DNA of 64,000 nucleotides. Origin: Caballeronia hypogeia. Lineage in GTDB: Bacteria; Pseudomonadota; Gammaproteobacteria; Burkholderiales; Burkholderiaceae. Of the stretch, positions 17,529-26,567 are shown piece by piece. The stretch spans positions 62,001 through 126,000 of the forward strand of contig NZ_FCOA02000021.1 of assembly GCF_001544875.2 (NCBI RefSeq), given 5' to 3'. The notes under the pieces are model-generated. The model was not told the DNA's origin and made no database searches. It saw nothing but the letters and a program-made list of their open reading frames with translations. Numbering within the stretch: the stretch's first letter is position 1; each line of letters opens with the position of its first letter. Both the position numbers and the translations under genes were made by a program.

Positions 17529-18830
17529 TCAGATCGATTGCGAATCGAGGCGCGCGAGTCCATCGCGGCGCTCACGCGCCAGCACCGCCGCCGGCGGGAA
17601 ATAACGCGCGACGCACAGCGCATAGGTGATGAACGCCGACACCGTGTACGTCGCGGATCGCTCGAGGAAGAACAACAGCAGCACGGCGACCGCGCCGAGC
17701 AGCAACTCCGCGCGCGGGGAGAAGGCGGACTGCTGCATATCCGGCCTTTCGAGCGCAGTGCCGATCAGGACCACCAGCGGAAGCAGCGCGACGACCATAT
17801 GTATCGGTTCGAGTACCGGCGAAGCGAGCAGCATCGTCATGCAGGCGAGCGCGTAATCCGTGCGCCTGTCGCGGCTGCGGCGGAACACGAGATAGCAGGC
17901 GAACACGCAGATCGCCGCGCCAAAAATGGTCGCGGTGGCATGCAGCGTGGCTTCCGATGCGGGCATGCCGAGGCTCGTCGAGATCGTCTGCAGCGCGCCG
18001 CGCACGGAGCTGTTACCCGGCAATCCGCCGGCCGACTGGATCTGCGCCTGGAAACGCGACATGTCCACCGTGAAGTAACTCCAGATGATCCCGAAACCCA
18101 GCTTGCTCGCGGTGAAAAGCGTGAGCGCGATCGCGCAGAGGCCGGCCGAGATCACGGTGCGCCACTCCCGCCGCAGCAGCAGCAAGCCGACGATCGCCAG
18201 CGGCGTCACCTTGAACACAACCGCGACGCCGAGCAGCACGCCCGCGCTCCAGCGATTGTCACGCTCGATGAAAAAGAAACTCGCCGCCAGCAGGAAGAAC
18301 AGGAGCTGGTTCGATTGCCCGAGGTAAGCGTCGTGCAATACGGGGAAGCTCAGCAGCGTGATCGCGATGAGCAAGGCCGTCACGCGTCGATCGGCGCCTC
18401 GATACGACATTTTGGCGGCCATGATCGCGCCAATGATGCATAGCACGACCGATATGCTCGTCCACACGAGCTTCGCGGCGAAGGGCGGCAACATGGCGAA
18501 CGGGGAGAAAATCAGCGCGAAGTGCGGCGGATAGCAATACACCAGAATGTCGCCTTCCGTGTTCACGCCGAGGTTTTTCAGAAATTCGAGTAGCCGGTCG
18601 GTGTTATAGATCAGCGACGGATCGTGCGCCGAGCGTAGAACCGCATCGAACGCGTAGTAGTAGAAGTTGAAATCGCTGAACGCTTGCGCATGATTCGCGC
18701 GATATGAGAGAAAGTAGTGATAGATGATGACCATGCGGATCGCGAGGAATCCGATGGCGACCAGCATGAGAAACGCGGCGATAATTCGAACGTTATCGCC
18801 CGTTCGGGCGCCTACTCGTGCATTCAGCAT
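17529..18830 (-). CDS. GT87-family integral membrane mannosyltransferase-like protein
   Basis: The start at MLNARVGARTGDN is supported by AGAGGATCCC just upstream; the open frame extends 5' to 18923 without a site. The 433-residue protein has about 10-11 membrane spans. It also has the DUF2029/GT87 pattern: an aspartate-containing first loop (FSDFNFYYYAFDAVL), YPPHFALIFSPFAMLP, LGQSNQLLFFLLA and VVFKVTPLAIVGLLLLRREW. Family members (PimE type) use polyprenyl-phosphate-mannose to glycosylate outside the inner membrane. Here it may add a side-chain sugar or serve in polymerisation. It is the last clear gene of the polysaccharide locus. Confidence 0.82.
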   Translation of the reverse strand: MLNARVGARTGDNVRIIAAFLMLVAIGFLAIRMVIIYHYFLSYRANHAQAFSDFNFYYYAFDAVLRSAHDPSLIYNTDRLLEFLKNLGVNTEGDILVYCYPPHFALIFSPFAMLPPFAAKLVWTSISVVLCIIGAIMAAKMSYRGADRRVTALLIAITLLSFPVLHDAYLGQSNQLLFFLLAASFFFIERDNRWSAGVLLGVAVVFKVTPLAIVGLLLLRREWRTVISAGLCAIALTLFTASKLGFGIIWSYFTVDMSRFQAQIQSAGGLPGNSSVRGALQTISTSLGMPASEATLHATATIFGAAICVFACYLVFRRSRDRRTDYALACMTMLLASPVLEPIHMVVALLPLVVLIGTALERPDMQQSAFSPRAELLLGAVAVLLLFFLERSATYTVSAFITYALCVARYFPPAAVLARERRDGLARLDSQSI

Positions 18831-19265
18831 GGGATCCTCTGTGCGTCGCTCATCAAATGCAACAAAGAGGCCCGTCCAGCAGGCCTCATAATTTATGTGA
18901 TTTTCTTCGCATGAAACGTCCATGCTAGCGGCTCATACGGCTACCGCATGCTGACAGGAACGCGGTGGCGGCGTCAATCGCGTTTCCGTGATTGTGGTGC
19001 GAAGGCGAACGCAACCAGACTTCGAGAGAATTTTAGAACGTACGTTTCCTCTGCATTAACGTCCGCAAACATGCCGGCTTCGATGTCCGCGACGACTCGC
19101 ATGAACGTCATCGAATGCCTTGGAGATCGACCGCAAATACCCGGTGAACGAAGCACGATTTTCTGTTGGCCGGGGTCAACCACATCTATAATCAGGAACA
19201 CGAAAAAATCGTGAGCTTGCCTGGTCCGGTCAAGAATCGCGATTCGTCTCTAAGGGAGGCGCACC
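18831..19265. other. 435-bp intergenic region
   Basis: No convincing gene is present. ORFs on either strand lack ribosome binding sites. The right half holds a perfect TATAAT and leads to the 29-codon ORF, listed below. The left part should contain the promoter of the GT87 gene. Confidence 0.55.
19166..19192 (+). promoter_or_regulatory. Candidate sigma-70 promoter for the 29-codon ORF
   Basis: A consensus TATAAT lies at 19187-19192. The best -35 partner is TTGGCC at 19166-19171 with a short 15-bp spacer, which is suboptimal. Transcription would start near 19199, giving a leader of about 67 bases before the ATG at 19266. Confidence 0.4.
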
Positions 19266-19355
19266 ATGCTGAAAAAGAAATGGGTTCCGGGATTGCCTGA
19301 GCAGTTAGACCTTTCGCTATCGCCTCATTGGCCCGCTCGGCGCCGACAGAGATAG
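19266..19355 (+). CDS. Candidate 29-residue small protein
   Basis: The ORF is preceded by AAGGGAGG at ideal spacing (six bases) from ATG, one of the strongest ribosome binding sites in the window. It encodes a basic peptide beginning MLKKKWVPGLPEQLDLS and ending PARRRQR. A TATAAT box lies about 75 bp upstream. I know no matching family. It could be a real small protein or a leader peptide of the transcript that continues to the GlxA-type regulator 225 bp downstream. Conservation in relatives would decide. Confidence 0.4.
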   Translation: MLKKKWVPGLPEQLDLSLSPHWPARRRQR

Positions 19356-19579
19356 CCATAAGCTTCCACTTCCGCGTTTTCACCGGGATGGTGTATTCAC
19401 TTCACTGTGAATCGCACTGACGGATCTCGCCCGTTCGATTCGCCCGGACGGTGAAGCGGCGGGGCGAAGGCCCACGCGCTTTCATTCATTCGAATCGCCC
19501 TTGATTCGACACTTCGATGGGCAACGCATGCTTACCGTATGCTTTGCCGCTCTCCGTCAACTCCGCCTCCTCGCCACCC

Positions 19580-20602
19580 ATGACATCGACTGCTGAAAGC
19601 CGAAGTCCTTTACGTACCACCGCCAACACCAGGAACCTGCACGAACTTCGCGTCACCCGTATCGGTTTTCTTCTGCTGGAGAATTTCTCGCTCATTGCGC
19701 TCGCGTCGGCGGTCGATCCATTGCGCATCGCCAACATGGTCGTCGAGCGCTGCGTGTACGACTATCAACTCATCGCCATGCAGGCCGGCGCCGTGCGTTC
19801 GAGCGACGGCATTCGCGTCGAGCCCGATGCGCTCCTGACTGCGACGAACGACTTCGACGCGGTATTCGTGGTCGGCCCGAACCCGATCGCGCGCAAGGGG
19901 CTCGGCACGCTGCTCGACTGGCTGCGCGCGCTGGCGAGGAAAGGCATCGCGCTCGGCGGGCTGGACACCGGCAGTTATCTGCTCGCGCGCGCCGGTCTGC
20001 TCAACGGTTATCGATGCACGATCCACTGGGAAGATCAGGACGTATTGCTGGAGCAGTTTCCGCAGCTGATCGTGTCCAACCGGCTCTACGAAGCGGACCG
20101 CGACCGTTACACGAGCAGTGGCGGCATAGCACCGCTCGATCTGATGGTGCATCTGCTCGGCGTGTCGCCCGGCAGCAAGGCGCTCGCGGCGCGCGTGCTC
20201 GAACTGCTGGTCGCCGAGCGGCGCAGCAACGAACAGCGGCAGGTCACATCGCTTCGGCAATACATCGCGGCCGAACACGCGAAGCTCGATGAAGCACTGC
20301 AGATCATGGAGAGCAACATTGAGGAGACGCTTTCGATCGAGGAGATCGCCGGCTACATGAACGTGTCGCAGCGGCAGCTCGAACGCTGGTTCCAGGAGCG
20401 GCTGGGCAAGACGCCGGCGAACGCCTATCTGGAGATTCGTCTGCTGCGCGCGCGGCAACTGCTTTATCGAACCGCAAAGCCGCTGGAAGAAGTCTGCGCG
20501 CGCACGGGCTTCAGTTCCATGACGCATTTCTCCACGCGTTACAAGAAGCAGTTCATGATCACGCCGATCGCGGACCGTCGCCGCTATCAGGCCGCGCTCT
20601 GA
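19580..20602 (+). CDS. GlxA/GbdR-type AraC-family transcriptional regulator
   Basis: The 340-residue protein has an N-terminal DJ-1/PfpI-like domain (RIGFLLLENFSLIALASAVDPLRIANMV) and a C-terminal AraC helix-turn-helix pair (SIEEIAGYMNVSQRQLERWFQERLG and LEEVCARTGFSSMTHFSTRYKKQF). At the usual nucleophile position it has GLDTGSYLLARAG, with Asp instead of Cys, so the first domain senses a ligand rather than acting as an enzyme. Related regulators respond to glycine betaine, carnitine or similar amines. It lies 169 bp before the creatinase gene on the same strand and is its likely activator. The ATG at 19517 is an alternative start without a better ribosome binding site. Confidence 0.87.
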   Translation: MTSTAESRSPLRTTANTRNLHELRVTRIGFLLLENFSLIALASAVDPLRIANMVVERCVYDYQLIAMQAGAVRSSDGIRVEPDALLTATNDFDAVFVVGPNPIARKGLGTLLDWLRALARKGIALGGLDTGSYLLARAGLLNGYRCTIHWEDQDVLLEQFPQLIVSNRLYEADRDRYTSSGGIAPLDLMVHLLGVSPGSKALAARVLELLVAERRSNEQRQVTSLRQYIAAEHAKLDEALQIMESNIEETLSIEEIAGYMNVSQRQLERWFQERLGKTPANAYLEIRLLRARQLLYRTAKPLEEVCARTGFSSMTHFSTRYKKQFMITPIADRRRYQAAL

Positions 20603-20771
20603 TTTCCATTCCTGCCCGAACATGCCCGGTGCTGACGTGCACGGGCGTGCTTCGTGGTTAACCCTCGATGTCGAATTCAGAAAGTCGCGAGTCGTTTGCG
20701 AAAATCTTCGCAAGGCCGCGCGCTCCTAACATCCGCTCACACGTACTGTGTTTTCACCAAGGAGCTGAGCG

Positions 20772-21983
20772 ATGAAGATGGAGAACCTGATCCGGATCGA
20801 GAATGGCGAAAAAGCGAAGCACACGTTCTCTGATGCGGAATACGCGAGCCGTCAGGGCAAGCTGCGCGACCTGATGGCGCGCGAGAACATCGATGCCGTG
20901 CTGTTCACCTCGTATCACAACGTCAATTACTACGCGGACTTTCTGTACTGCTCGTTCGGCCGCAAGTACGGGCTCGTGGTCACGCCGCAAAAGGTGGTGT
21001 CGATCTCGGCGAATATCGACGGCGGGCAGCCATGGCGGCGCACGGTCGGGGATTACAACATCGTCTATACCGACTGGCAGCGCGATAACTTCTTCCGCGC
21101 GGTGCAGGGCGAGATCGGCAACAAGGGGCGCGTGGGCGTGGAGTTCGACCACGTCAGCGCCGAGACGCTCGCGAAGCTGCGCGACGCGCTGCCATCCGTC
21201 GAGTTCGTCGATATCGGCGCGCAGACCATGCGCATGCGCATGATCAAGTCGGCCGAGGAGATCGCGCTCATCAAGCACGGCGCGAATGTCTGCGATGTCG
21301 GCGGCGCGGCGCTCGCGGCCGCCGTGCATGAAGGCGTGCCGGAGCATGAAGTCGCGCTCGCGTCCACACAGGCGATGGTGCGCGAGATCGCACGCCGCTT
21401 CCCGGATTCGGAACTGATGGACACCTGGACCTGGTTCCAGTCGGGCATCAACACGGATGGCGCGCATAACCCCGTCACCACCCGCCGCGTGCGCCGTGGC
21501 GATATCCTGAGCCTCAACTGTTTCTCGATGATCGCGGGCTACTACACGGCGCTCGAACGCACGATGTTCTTCGACCATTGCTCCGACGAGCATCTGCGTC
21601 TGTGGAAGATCAACGTGGAAGTGCACGAGGCCGGATTGAAGCTCATCAAGCCGGGCGCGCGCTGCTGCGACATCGCGAACGAACTCAACAAGATCTACGC
21701 GGAGTACGGCCTGCTCAAGTACCGCACCTTCGGCTATGGCCATTCGTTCGGTGTGCTCTCGCATTACTACGGGCGCGAAGCCGGGCTGGAACTGCGCGAG
21801 GACATCGACACCGTGCTCGAACCGAACATGGTCGTCTCGATGGAACCGATGATCATGCTGCCGCAAGGTCTGCCCGGCGCGGGCGGCTATCGCGAGCACG
21901 ACATTCTCGTGGTCGGCGAGAAAGACGCGACGAACATCACGGGTTTCCCGTACGGTCCGGAGCACAACATCATCAAGGGCTGA
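20772..21983 (+). CDS. Creatinase (creatine amidinohydrolase)
   Basis: The 403-residue protein matches the Pseudomonas creatinase pattern along its whole length. SYHNVNYYADFLYCSFGR and the ANIDGGQPWRRTVG segment are present in the N-domain. WFQSGINTDGAHNPVTT contains the catalytic histidine, which counts to residue 232 exactly as in the P. putida enzyme. FGYGHSFG and VSMEPMIMLP follow in the pita-bread C-domain. It hydrolyses creatine to sarcosine and urea without metal, despite its M24 peptidase fold. AAGGAG precedes the ATG. It is followed by a transporter and preceded by a GlxA-type regulator, forming a creatine-use module. Sarcosine oxidase and urease are not in the window. Confidence 0.93.
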   Translation: MKMENLIRIENGEKAKHTFSDAEYASRQGKLRDLMARENIDAVLFTSYHNVNYYADFLYCSFGRKYGLVVTPQKVVSISANIDGGQPWRRTVGDYNIVYTDWQRDNFFRAVQGEIGNKGRVGVEFDHVSAETLAKLRDALPSVEFVDIGAQTMRMRMIKSAEEIALIKHGANVCDVGGAALAAAVHEGVPEHEVALASTQAMVREIARRFPDSELMDTWTWFQSGINTDGAHNPVTTRRVRRGDILSLNCFSMIAGYYTALERTMFFDHCSDEHLRLWKINVEVHEAGLKLIKPGARCCDIANELNKIYAEYGLLKYRTFGYGHSFGVLSHYYGREAGLELREDIDTVLEPNMVVSMEPMIMLPQGLPGAGGYREHDILVVGEKDATNITGFPYGPEHNIIKG

Positions 21984-21996
21984 AGCGGTTCCTCGA

Positions 21997-22020
21997 GCAA
22001 GGCCCGATTGCGGGCCTTGC
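21997..22020 (+). terminator. Hairpin between creatinase and transporter
   Basis: GCAAGGCCCG and CGGGCCTTGC form a perfect ten-base stem around ATTG, 14 bp after the creatinase stop. There is no T tract, so it may attenuate, stabilise or only partly stop transcription into the transporter gene. Confidence 0.5.
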
Positions 22021-22060
22021 GAGCAACCTCCATCGCATCATTCAGATCCGGAGACAGTCA

Positions 22061-23443
22061 ATGAGCACGAGGAAAGCCGTTTCAGGCGATTCGGCCCTAA
22101 CGGGTGTCGTGGGGTCCGCGGCGATCGCGGGCGCGGGCAATGCAATGAACGCGGGCACGAAGGCGACGGCCGATCCGAACGTCTTGCGCCGCGCGGCATG
22201 GGCGAGCTTCATCGGCAACTTCGTCGAATGGTTCGACCATGCATCGTATGGATATCTCGCGACGATCATCGCGGTCGTGTTCTTCCCGAAGACCGATTCG
22301 ACGACCGGCCTGCTCGCCGCGTACGCCGTGTTTGCGATCTCGTTCATCGTGCGGCCGATCGGCGGCATCGTGTGGGGTCACTTCGGCGACAAGATCGGGC
22401 GCAAGACCTCGCTGTCGTTGTCGATATTGATCATGTCGGGATCGACCTTCGTCATCGCATTCCTGCCGACATATGCCCAGGCGGGCATGCTCGCGCCGAT
22501 CCTTCTGCTGCTGGTGCGCGTGGTGCAGGGCTTCTCCGCATCGGGCGAATATGCGGGCGCGGCGGCGTTTCTCGCGGAATACGCGCCGCAGAACAAGCGC
22601 GGCTTTTATACGAGCATCGTGCCCGCGAGCACGGCTGCCGGACTGTTGTTCGGCTCGCTGTTCGTGGCGCTGCTTCATGCCTTGTTGACCAGCGAGCAAC
22701 TGCATTCGTTCGGCTGGCGTCTGCCGTTCCTGCTGGCCGCGCCGTTCGGACTGGTTGGCCGTTATATCCGCGTGCGTCTGGAAGACACGCCGCGCTTCAA
22801 GGCGCTGGAGCAGGAGCAGCACGTCGCGCATGCGCCTATCGCGGAGCTGCTCGGCAAGCATCGTCGCACGATGCTGATCGCCTTCGGCGTGACATGCCTC
22901 AACGCAGTCGCGTTCTACCTCGTGCTGAGCTACATGCCTACTTATCTCTCGACCGAAATGGGCATGAGCGAAACGTCATCGTTCCTCGCCGCGACCATTT
23001 CGCTGGCCGTGTACATCGCGCTGATCTTCGTGATGGGGTCGCTGTCCGACCGCTTGGGCCGCAAGACGATGCTGATCGGTGCGTCGATCCTGTTCGCCGT
23101 GTTGACGGTGCCCTTGTTCAAGGGACTGGCGGGCGCGAGCTTCATGATGATCGTCGCGATCCAGGTTGCGTTCGGCGCGCTTCTGACGATGAACGACGGC
23201 ACGCTGCCGTGCTTTCTGTCGGAGATCTTTCCGACGCGCGTACGCTACAGCGGCTTCGCGTTCTGCTTCAACGCGGCCAACGCGGTGTTCGGCGGCACGG
23301 CGCCGCTCGTGGCGACCTGGCTGATCGGCGCGACGGGCAGCAAGCTCGCGCCGGCGTGGTATCTCGTGGGCGCGGCGGCGATCGCGTTGATCGCGATGAT
23401 CGCCAGCCGCGAGACCCTGCATGCGCCGCTCGCGGACGAGTGA
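22061..23443 (+). CDS. MHS-family (ProP-like) MFS symporter
   Basis: The start at MSTRKAVSG is supported by GGAGACA. The 460-residue protein has 12 membrane spans and MHS-type signatures: WASFIGNFVEWFDHASYGYLATIIA in helix 1, the loop GHFGDKIGRKTSL, RVVQGFSASGEYAGAAAFLAEYAP in helix 4, and SDRLGRKTMLIG in the second half. Family members import osmolytes, betaines or organic acids with protons. Position after creatinase suggests creatine or sarcosine uptake (inference). Its stop lies four bases from the convergent PBP gene. The long upstream extension of the frame overlaps creatinase and is not real. Confidence 0.87.
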   Translation: MSTRKAVSGDSALTGVVGSAAIAGAGNAMNAGTKATADPNVLRRAAWASFIGNFVEWFDHASYGYLATIIAVVFFPKTDSTTGLLAAYAVFAISFIVRPIGGIVWGHFGDKIGRKTSLSLSILIMSGSTFVIAFLPTYAQAGMLAPILLLLVRVVQGFSASGEYAGAAAFLAEYAPQNKRGFYTSIVPASTAAGLLFGSLFVALLHALLTSEQLHSFGWRLPFLLAAPFGLVGRYIRVRLEDTPRFKALEQEQHVAHAPIAELLGKHRRTMLIAFGVTCLNAVAFYLVLSYMPTYLSTEMGMSETSSFLAATISLAVYIALIFVMGSLSDRLGRKTMLIGASILFAVLTVPLFKGLAGASFMMIVAIQVAFGALLTMNDGTLPCFLSEIFPTRVRYSGFAFCFNAANAVFGGTAPLVATWLIGATGSKLAPAWYLVGAAAIALIAMIASRETLHAPLADE

Positions 23444-23446
23444 TGC

Positions 23447-25807
23447 TTACTGAGGCTCCGATGCCGCTTGCGCGGGCGCTTCGCTTGCGGCATCGGAAGG
23501 CGATGATGGCAATATCGGCGGCATCGACGTAAACACAGGTGGCGCCGCTTGCGGCGCCGCTTCCGTCACTTCCGCCGCCGGCTCCGCGGGCGCGCGCTTC
23601 ACGCGCGCCGGATGCTGCGCCGCCGTCTGCGCGGTCTTCGGCGCACCCGGCTTCGGCGCTTTCGAGAAGGTCTCGCCGAACCATGTCCGTACGCTCGCGA
23701 GCGTCGTCTGCCAGAGGCTCGGCGTTTCCTGCGTATCGAAGCGCGCGCGTGCGTCGATCAGATGCGAGCGCAACGAGCGCTGCATGAAGTCGCCGACGAT
23801 AGGCAGCGCGCTATGCGCGCCTTGTCCCCAGTAGTCGCTGCGCAGCGTGACGCGGCTGTCGTTGAAGCCGACCCACGCGCCCGCCACGAGTTGCGGCTGC
23901 ATCAGGATGAACCAGCCATCGGCGTTGTCCTGCGTCGTGCCGGTCTTGCCGGCCACATCGGCGCGAATGCCGAAACGCGTGCGGATCGTCGTGCCGGTGC
24001 CGCGATTGATCACGTCGCGCATCACGTCGATGAGCTTGCGCGTCGCGTCGATCGACAGCGCGCGCTCGGGCGAGCTTTCGAACTGCGCGAGCACGTCGCC
24101 GTCCTTGTTCTCGATGCGCGTGACGAGCAGCGGCTCGAGATAGCTGCCGTCATTGGCGATGGTCCCGTAAGCCGACACCATCTCCTTGAGCGTGACCGGA
24201 CTCGTGCCGAGCGCGAGCGACGGCACCACGTCGAGATGACTCTCGCGCACGCCCATGTCGCGCGCGAGCCGCGCGACGCGCCCGGGACCGACTTCCTGCA
24301 TCAGTTGCGCGGTGATGCGGTTCTTCGAATAGGCGATGCCGTCGCGCAGACTGACGGGCTTGCCCGTGGGCGGCGAGTCGTCGGTGGGGCGCCAGGTTTC
24401 CGCGCCGTTCACCGGAATCTCCACGGCCTGATCGATGAAAGTATCGGCAGGCTTTGCGCCGTGCGCGAAGGCCGCGCCGTAGACGAAGGGCTTGAAGGTC
24501 GAGCCGGGCTGGCGGCGCGCTTGAGCGACATGATCGAACGGGTCCTGCGTGAAGTCGCGGCTGCCGACCCACGCCTTGATCTGGCCGTTGCGCGGATCGA
24601 GCGCGACGAACGCCGCCTGCACGCGCGTCTTGCTTTCGCACAGCGTCTGCATGAAGGCGCGATCCGCGCCGAGTTTCTTGATGGCGTCGGCATCGTTCGA
24701 ACCGCTCGTGCGCAGCGCACGGTATTGATCGGTCTCGCGGATGAACGCATGCGCCAGATCCGGGTTCGCGTTCGCGCAGCCGCCGCGTCCGCCCCACGCC
24801 GCATTGGCGATCGACTGCAACTGATTGCCTTGCAAGGCGAGCGCGCTGGTCGCCATGCTCTGAAGACGCGAGTCGATGGTCGTGCGCACGACGAGGCCAT
24901 CGGAATAGATGTTGTAGTCGTTGTCGTCGGCCCACGCGATCAGCCATTTGCGCAGCTGCTGCGCGAAATGCGGCGCGCGGCCGGGCTCTTCGGTCTGCCG
25001 CTCGAAATCGATGCGCAGCGGACGCTTGCTGAGCGCATCGAGTTTCGCGGCCGGCAGATGGCCGAACTTGACCATCTGCCCGAGCACGATGTTGCGCCGC
25101 TCGAGCGCGCGCTCCGGGTTCATCACCGGGTTGTAGTAGCTATTGCCCTTCAGCATGCCGATGAGCGTCGCGCTTTCGAGCACGTCGAGCTGACCGGCGG
25201 ATTTGCCGAAGTACGTGCGCGCGGCCATCTCGATGCCGAATGCGTTGTAGAGAAACGGCACCGTGTTCAGATAGGTTTCGAGAATCTCGTCCTTCGAATA
25301 GACGGCTTCGATCTTGAACGCGGTGATCGCTTCCTTCACCTTGCGCGTGAGCGTCTGCGAGCGGCCGATCTCCTCGGGATAGAGATTGCGCGCGAGCTGT
25401 TGCGTGAGGGTCGAGCCGCCTTGCCGGTCGCCGGAGAACGTGCGCAACGCGGCGCCCGCGGTGCGTTTGAAGTCGATGCCGTGATGCGAATAGAAGCGCC
25501 GGTCTTCGGTCGAGATGAGCGCGTCGATCACTTGCGGTGAAATCTGCTTGAGGCTCACCCATTCGCGATGCGTCGGCTTGAATTCGGCGAGCAGCTTGCC
25601 ATCGGCGGAATAGATCTGCGCGGGCTGATCGACCTTCGCCTTTCTGATGTCGCGAATGCCGGGCGTGAACGGAATCAGCACGAGCACGTACAGCAGCAAC
25701 AGCGCAGGCAGGAGAAGCAGCGTGCGTGGCCGCAGATGCGGGCGCAAGCGCAACGCGAGACGGGCCACCGTTGCTCGGGCCAAAGCTTTGAATTCAGACG
25801 CGGTCAC
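23447..25807 (-). CDS. Class A penicillin-binding protein (PBP1-type)
   Basis: The 786-residue protein has an N-terminal membrane anchor (about 28-48). A GT51 transglycosylase domain follows with EDRRFYSHHGID, GGSTLTQQLARNLYP and KVKEAITAFKIE. A transpeptidase domain comes next with the SxxK motif PGSTFKPF, SxN as SKN, and KTGTTQDNADGW. It polymerises and cross-links peptidoglycan in the periplasm. The last 90 or so residues form a low-complexity Ala/Pro tail. The start is GTG with only a weak ribosome binding site. It is a secondary class A PBP by context, not clearly mrcA, and nothing next to it explains its placement. Confidence 0.9.
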   Translation of the reverse strand: MTASEFKALARATVARLALRLRPHLRPRTLLLLPALLLLYVLVLIPFTPGIRDIRKAKVDQPAQIYSADGKLLAEFKPTHREWVSLKQISPQVIDALISTEDRRFYSHHGIDFKRTAGAALRTFSGDRQGGSTLTQQLARNLYPEEIGRSQTLTRKVKEAITAFKIEAVYSKDEILETYLNTVPFLYNAFGIEMAARTYFGKSAGQLDVLESATLIGMLKGNSYYNPVMNPERALERRNIVLGQMVKFGHLPAAKLDALSKRPLRIDFERQTEEPGRAPHFAQQLRKWLIAWADDNDYNIYSDGLVVRTTIDSRLQSMATSALALQGNQLQSIANAAWGGRGGCANANPDLAHAFIRETDQYRALRTSGSNDADAIKKLGADRAFMQTLCESKTRVQAAFVALDPRNGQIKAWVGSRDFTQDPFDHVAQARRQPGSTFKPFVYGAAFAHGAKPADTFIDQAVEIPVNGAETWRPTDDSPPTGKPVSLRDGIAYSKNRITAQLMQEVGPGRVARLARDMGVRESHLDVVPSLALGTSPVTLKEMVSAYGTIANDGSYLEPLLVTRIENKDGDVLAQFESSPERALSIDATRKLIDVMRDVINRGTGTTIRTRFGIRADVAGKTGTTQDNADGWFILMQPQLVAGAWVGFNDSRVTLRSDYWGQGAHSALPIVGDFMQRSLRSHLIDARARFDTQETPSLWQTTLASVRTWFGETFSKAPKPGAPKTAQTAAQHPARVKRAPAEPAAEVTEAAPQAAPPVFTSMPPILPSSPSDAASEAPAQAASEPQ

Positions 25808-25888
25808 AACGAAACGGGATTGCCCGGATAAAGGAAAACCCCGAATCGTAGCGTAATTTTTCAGCAGGCTTGCAAAAAATGCCCTGCT

Positions 25889-26419
25889 TCAGGGGCCCGA
25901 ACGCGCGCCCGCCGATTCGCCGATGGGAAACGCCGTCGTGGAAAGAATCTCGCGCAATACAACGAAGGTGCGAATCTGCCGCACACCGGGCAGATACAGC
26001 AGCTTCTCGGCGTGGAGACGATTGAAGCTCTCGCTGTCGCGCGTGCGGATCAGCATGAAGAAATCGAATTCGCCCGTGACCACATGGCACTCCATGCAGC
26101 CCGGCACCTTCTGCGCGGCCTTTTCGAAAGCGTCGAACGAGTCCGGTGTCGAGCGGTCGAGGATCACGCCGATCAGCACGAGCATGCCCGCATCGAGCGC
26201 TTTCGGATCGAGCAGCGCGACGGTCGCGCGAATCAGGCCGGCCTCGCGCAAGCGCTCGACGCGCCGCAGGCACGCGGGCGCGCTGAGATTGACCTTTTCC
26301 GCGAGCGCCACATTCGAGATCGATGCATCGCGTTGCAACTGACGGAGGATCGCGCGATCGACGCGATCGGTCTGGACGCCCGCCGGATGCGGGTTCGAGG
26401 CAGGTGCGGTTTTTTTCAT
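25889..26419 (-). CDS. acdR: Lrp/AsnC-family regulator, AcdR-type
   Basis: The 176-residue protein has an N-terminal Lrp helix-turn-helix (DRAILRQLQRDASISNVALAEKVNLSAPACLRRVERL) and a C-terminal AsnC ligand domain (HVVTGEFDFFMLIRTRDSESF). It is divergent from acdS, with 148 bp between the starts. In proteobacteria acdS is usually next to a divergent Lrp-type gene, acdR, which activates it in response to ACC and oxygen. The symbol therefore rests on family and context. The shared intergenic region should hold the Lrp box. Confidence 0.85.
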   Translation of the reverse strand: MKKTAPASNPHPAGVQTDRVDRAILRQLQRDASISNVALAEKVNLSAPACLRRVERLREAGLIRATVALLDPKALDAGMLVLIGVILDRSTPDSFDAFEKAAQKVPGCMECHVVTGEFDFFMLIRTRDSESFNRLHAEKLLYLPGVRQIRTFVVLREILSTTAFPIGESAGARSGP

Positions 26420-26567
26420 TGCGTCGTCGGGCTGACAAGCGAAATAAACGAACGTAGAAGGCGCGATGCTTTATGAAACGTTAGGCGTATCGCATTTTTT
26501 TCGCAACCCGGTCTATCTCGCGAATCACTACGATGAGGTCCTGTCCATCATCACGAGGATGCCGACC

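Noticed and set aside
23549..25540. 663-codon ORF antisense to the penicillin-binding protein
   Set aside because: Composition of a shadow frame; the opposite strand has all PBP motifs.
26466..26567. N-terminal extension of the ACC deaminase frame
   Set aside because: The internal ATG gives exactly the 338-residue family length with all residue numbers matching; the extension resembles intergenic sequence.
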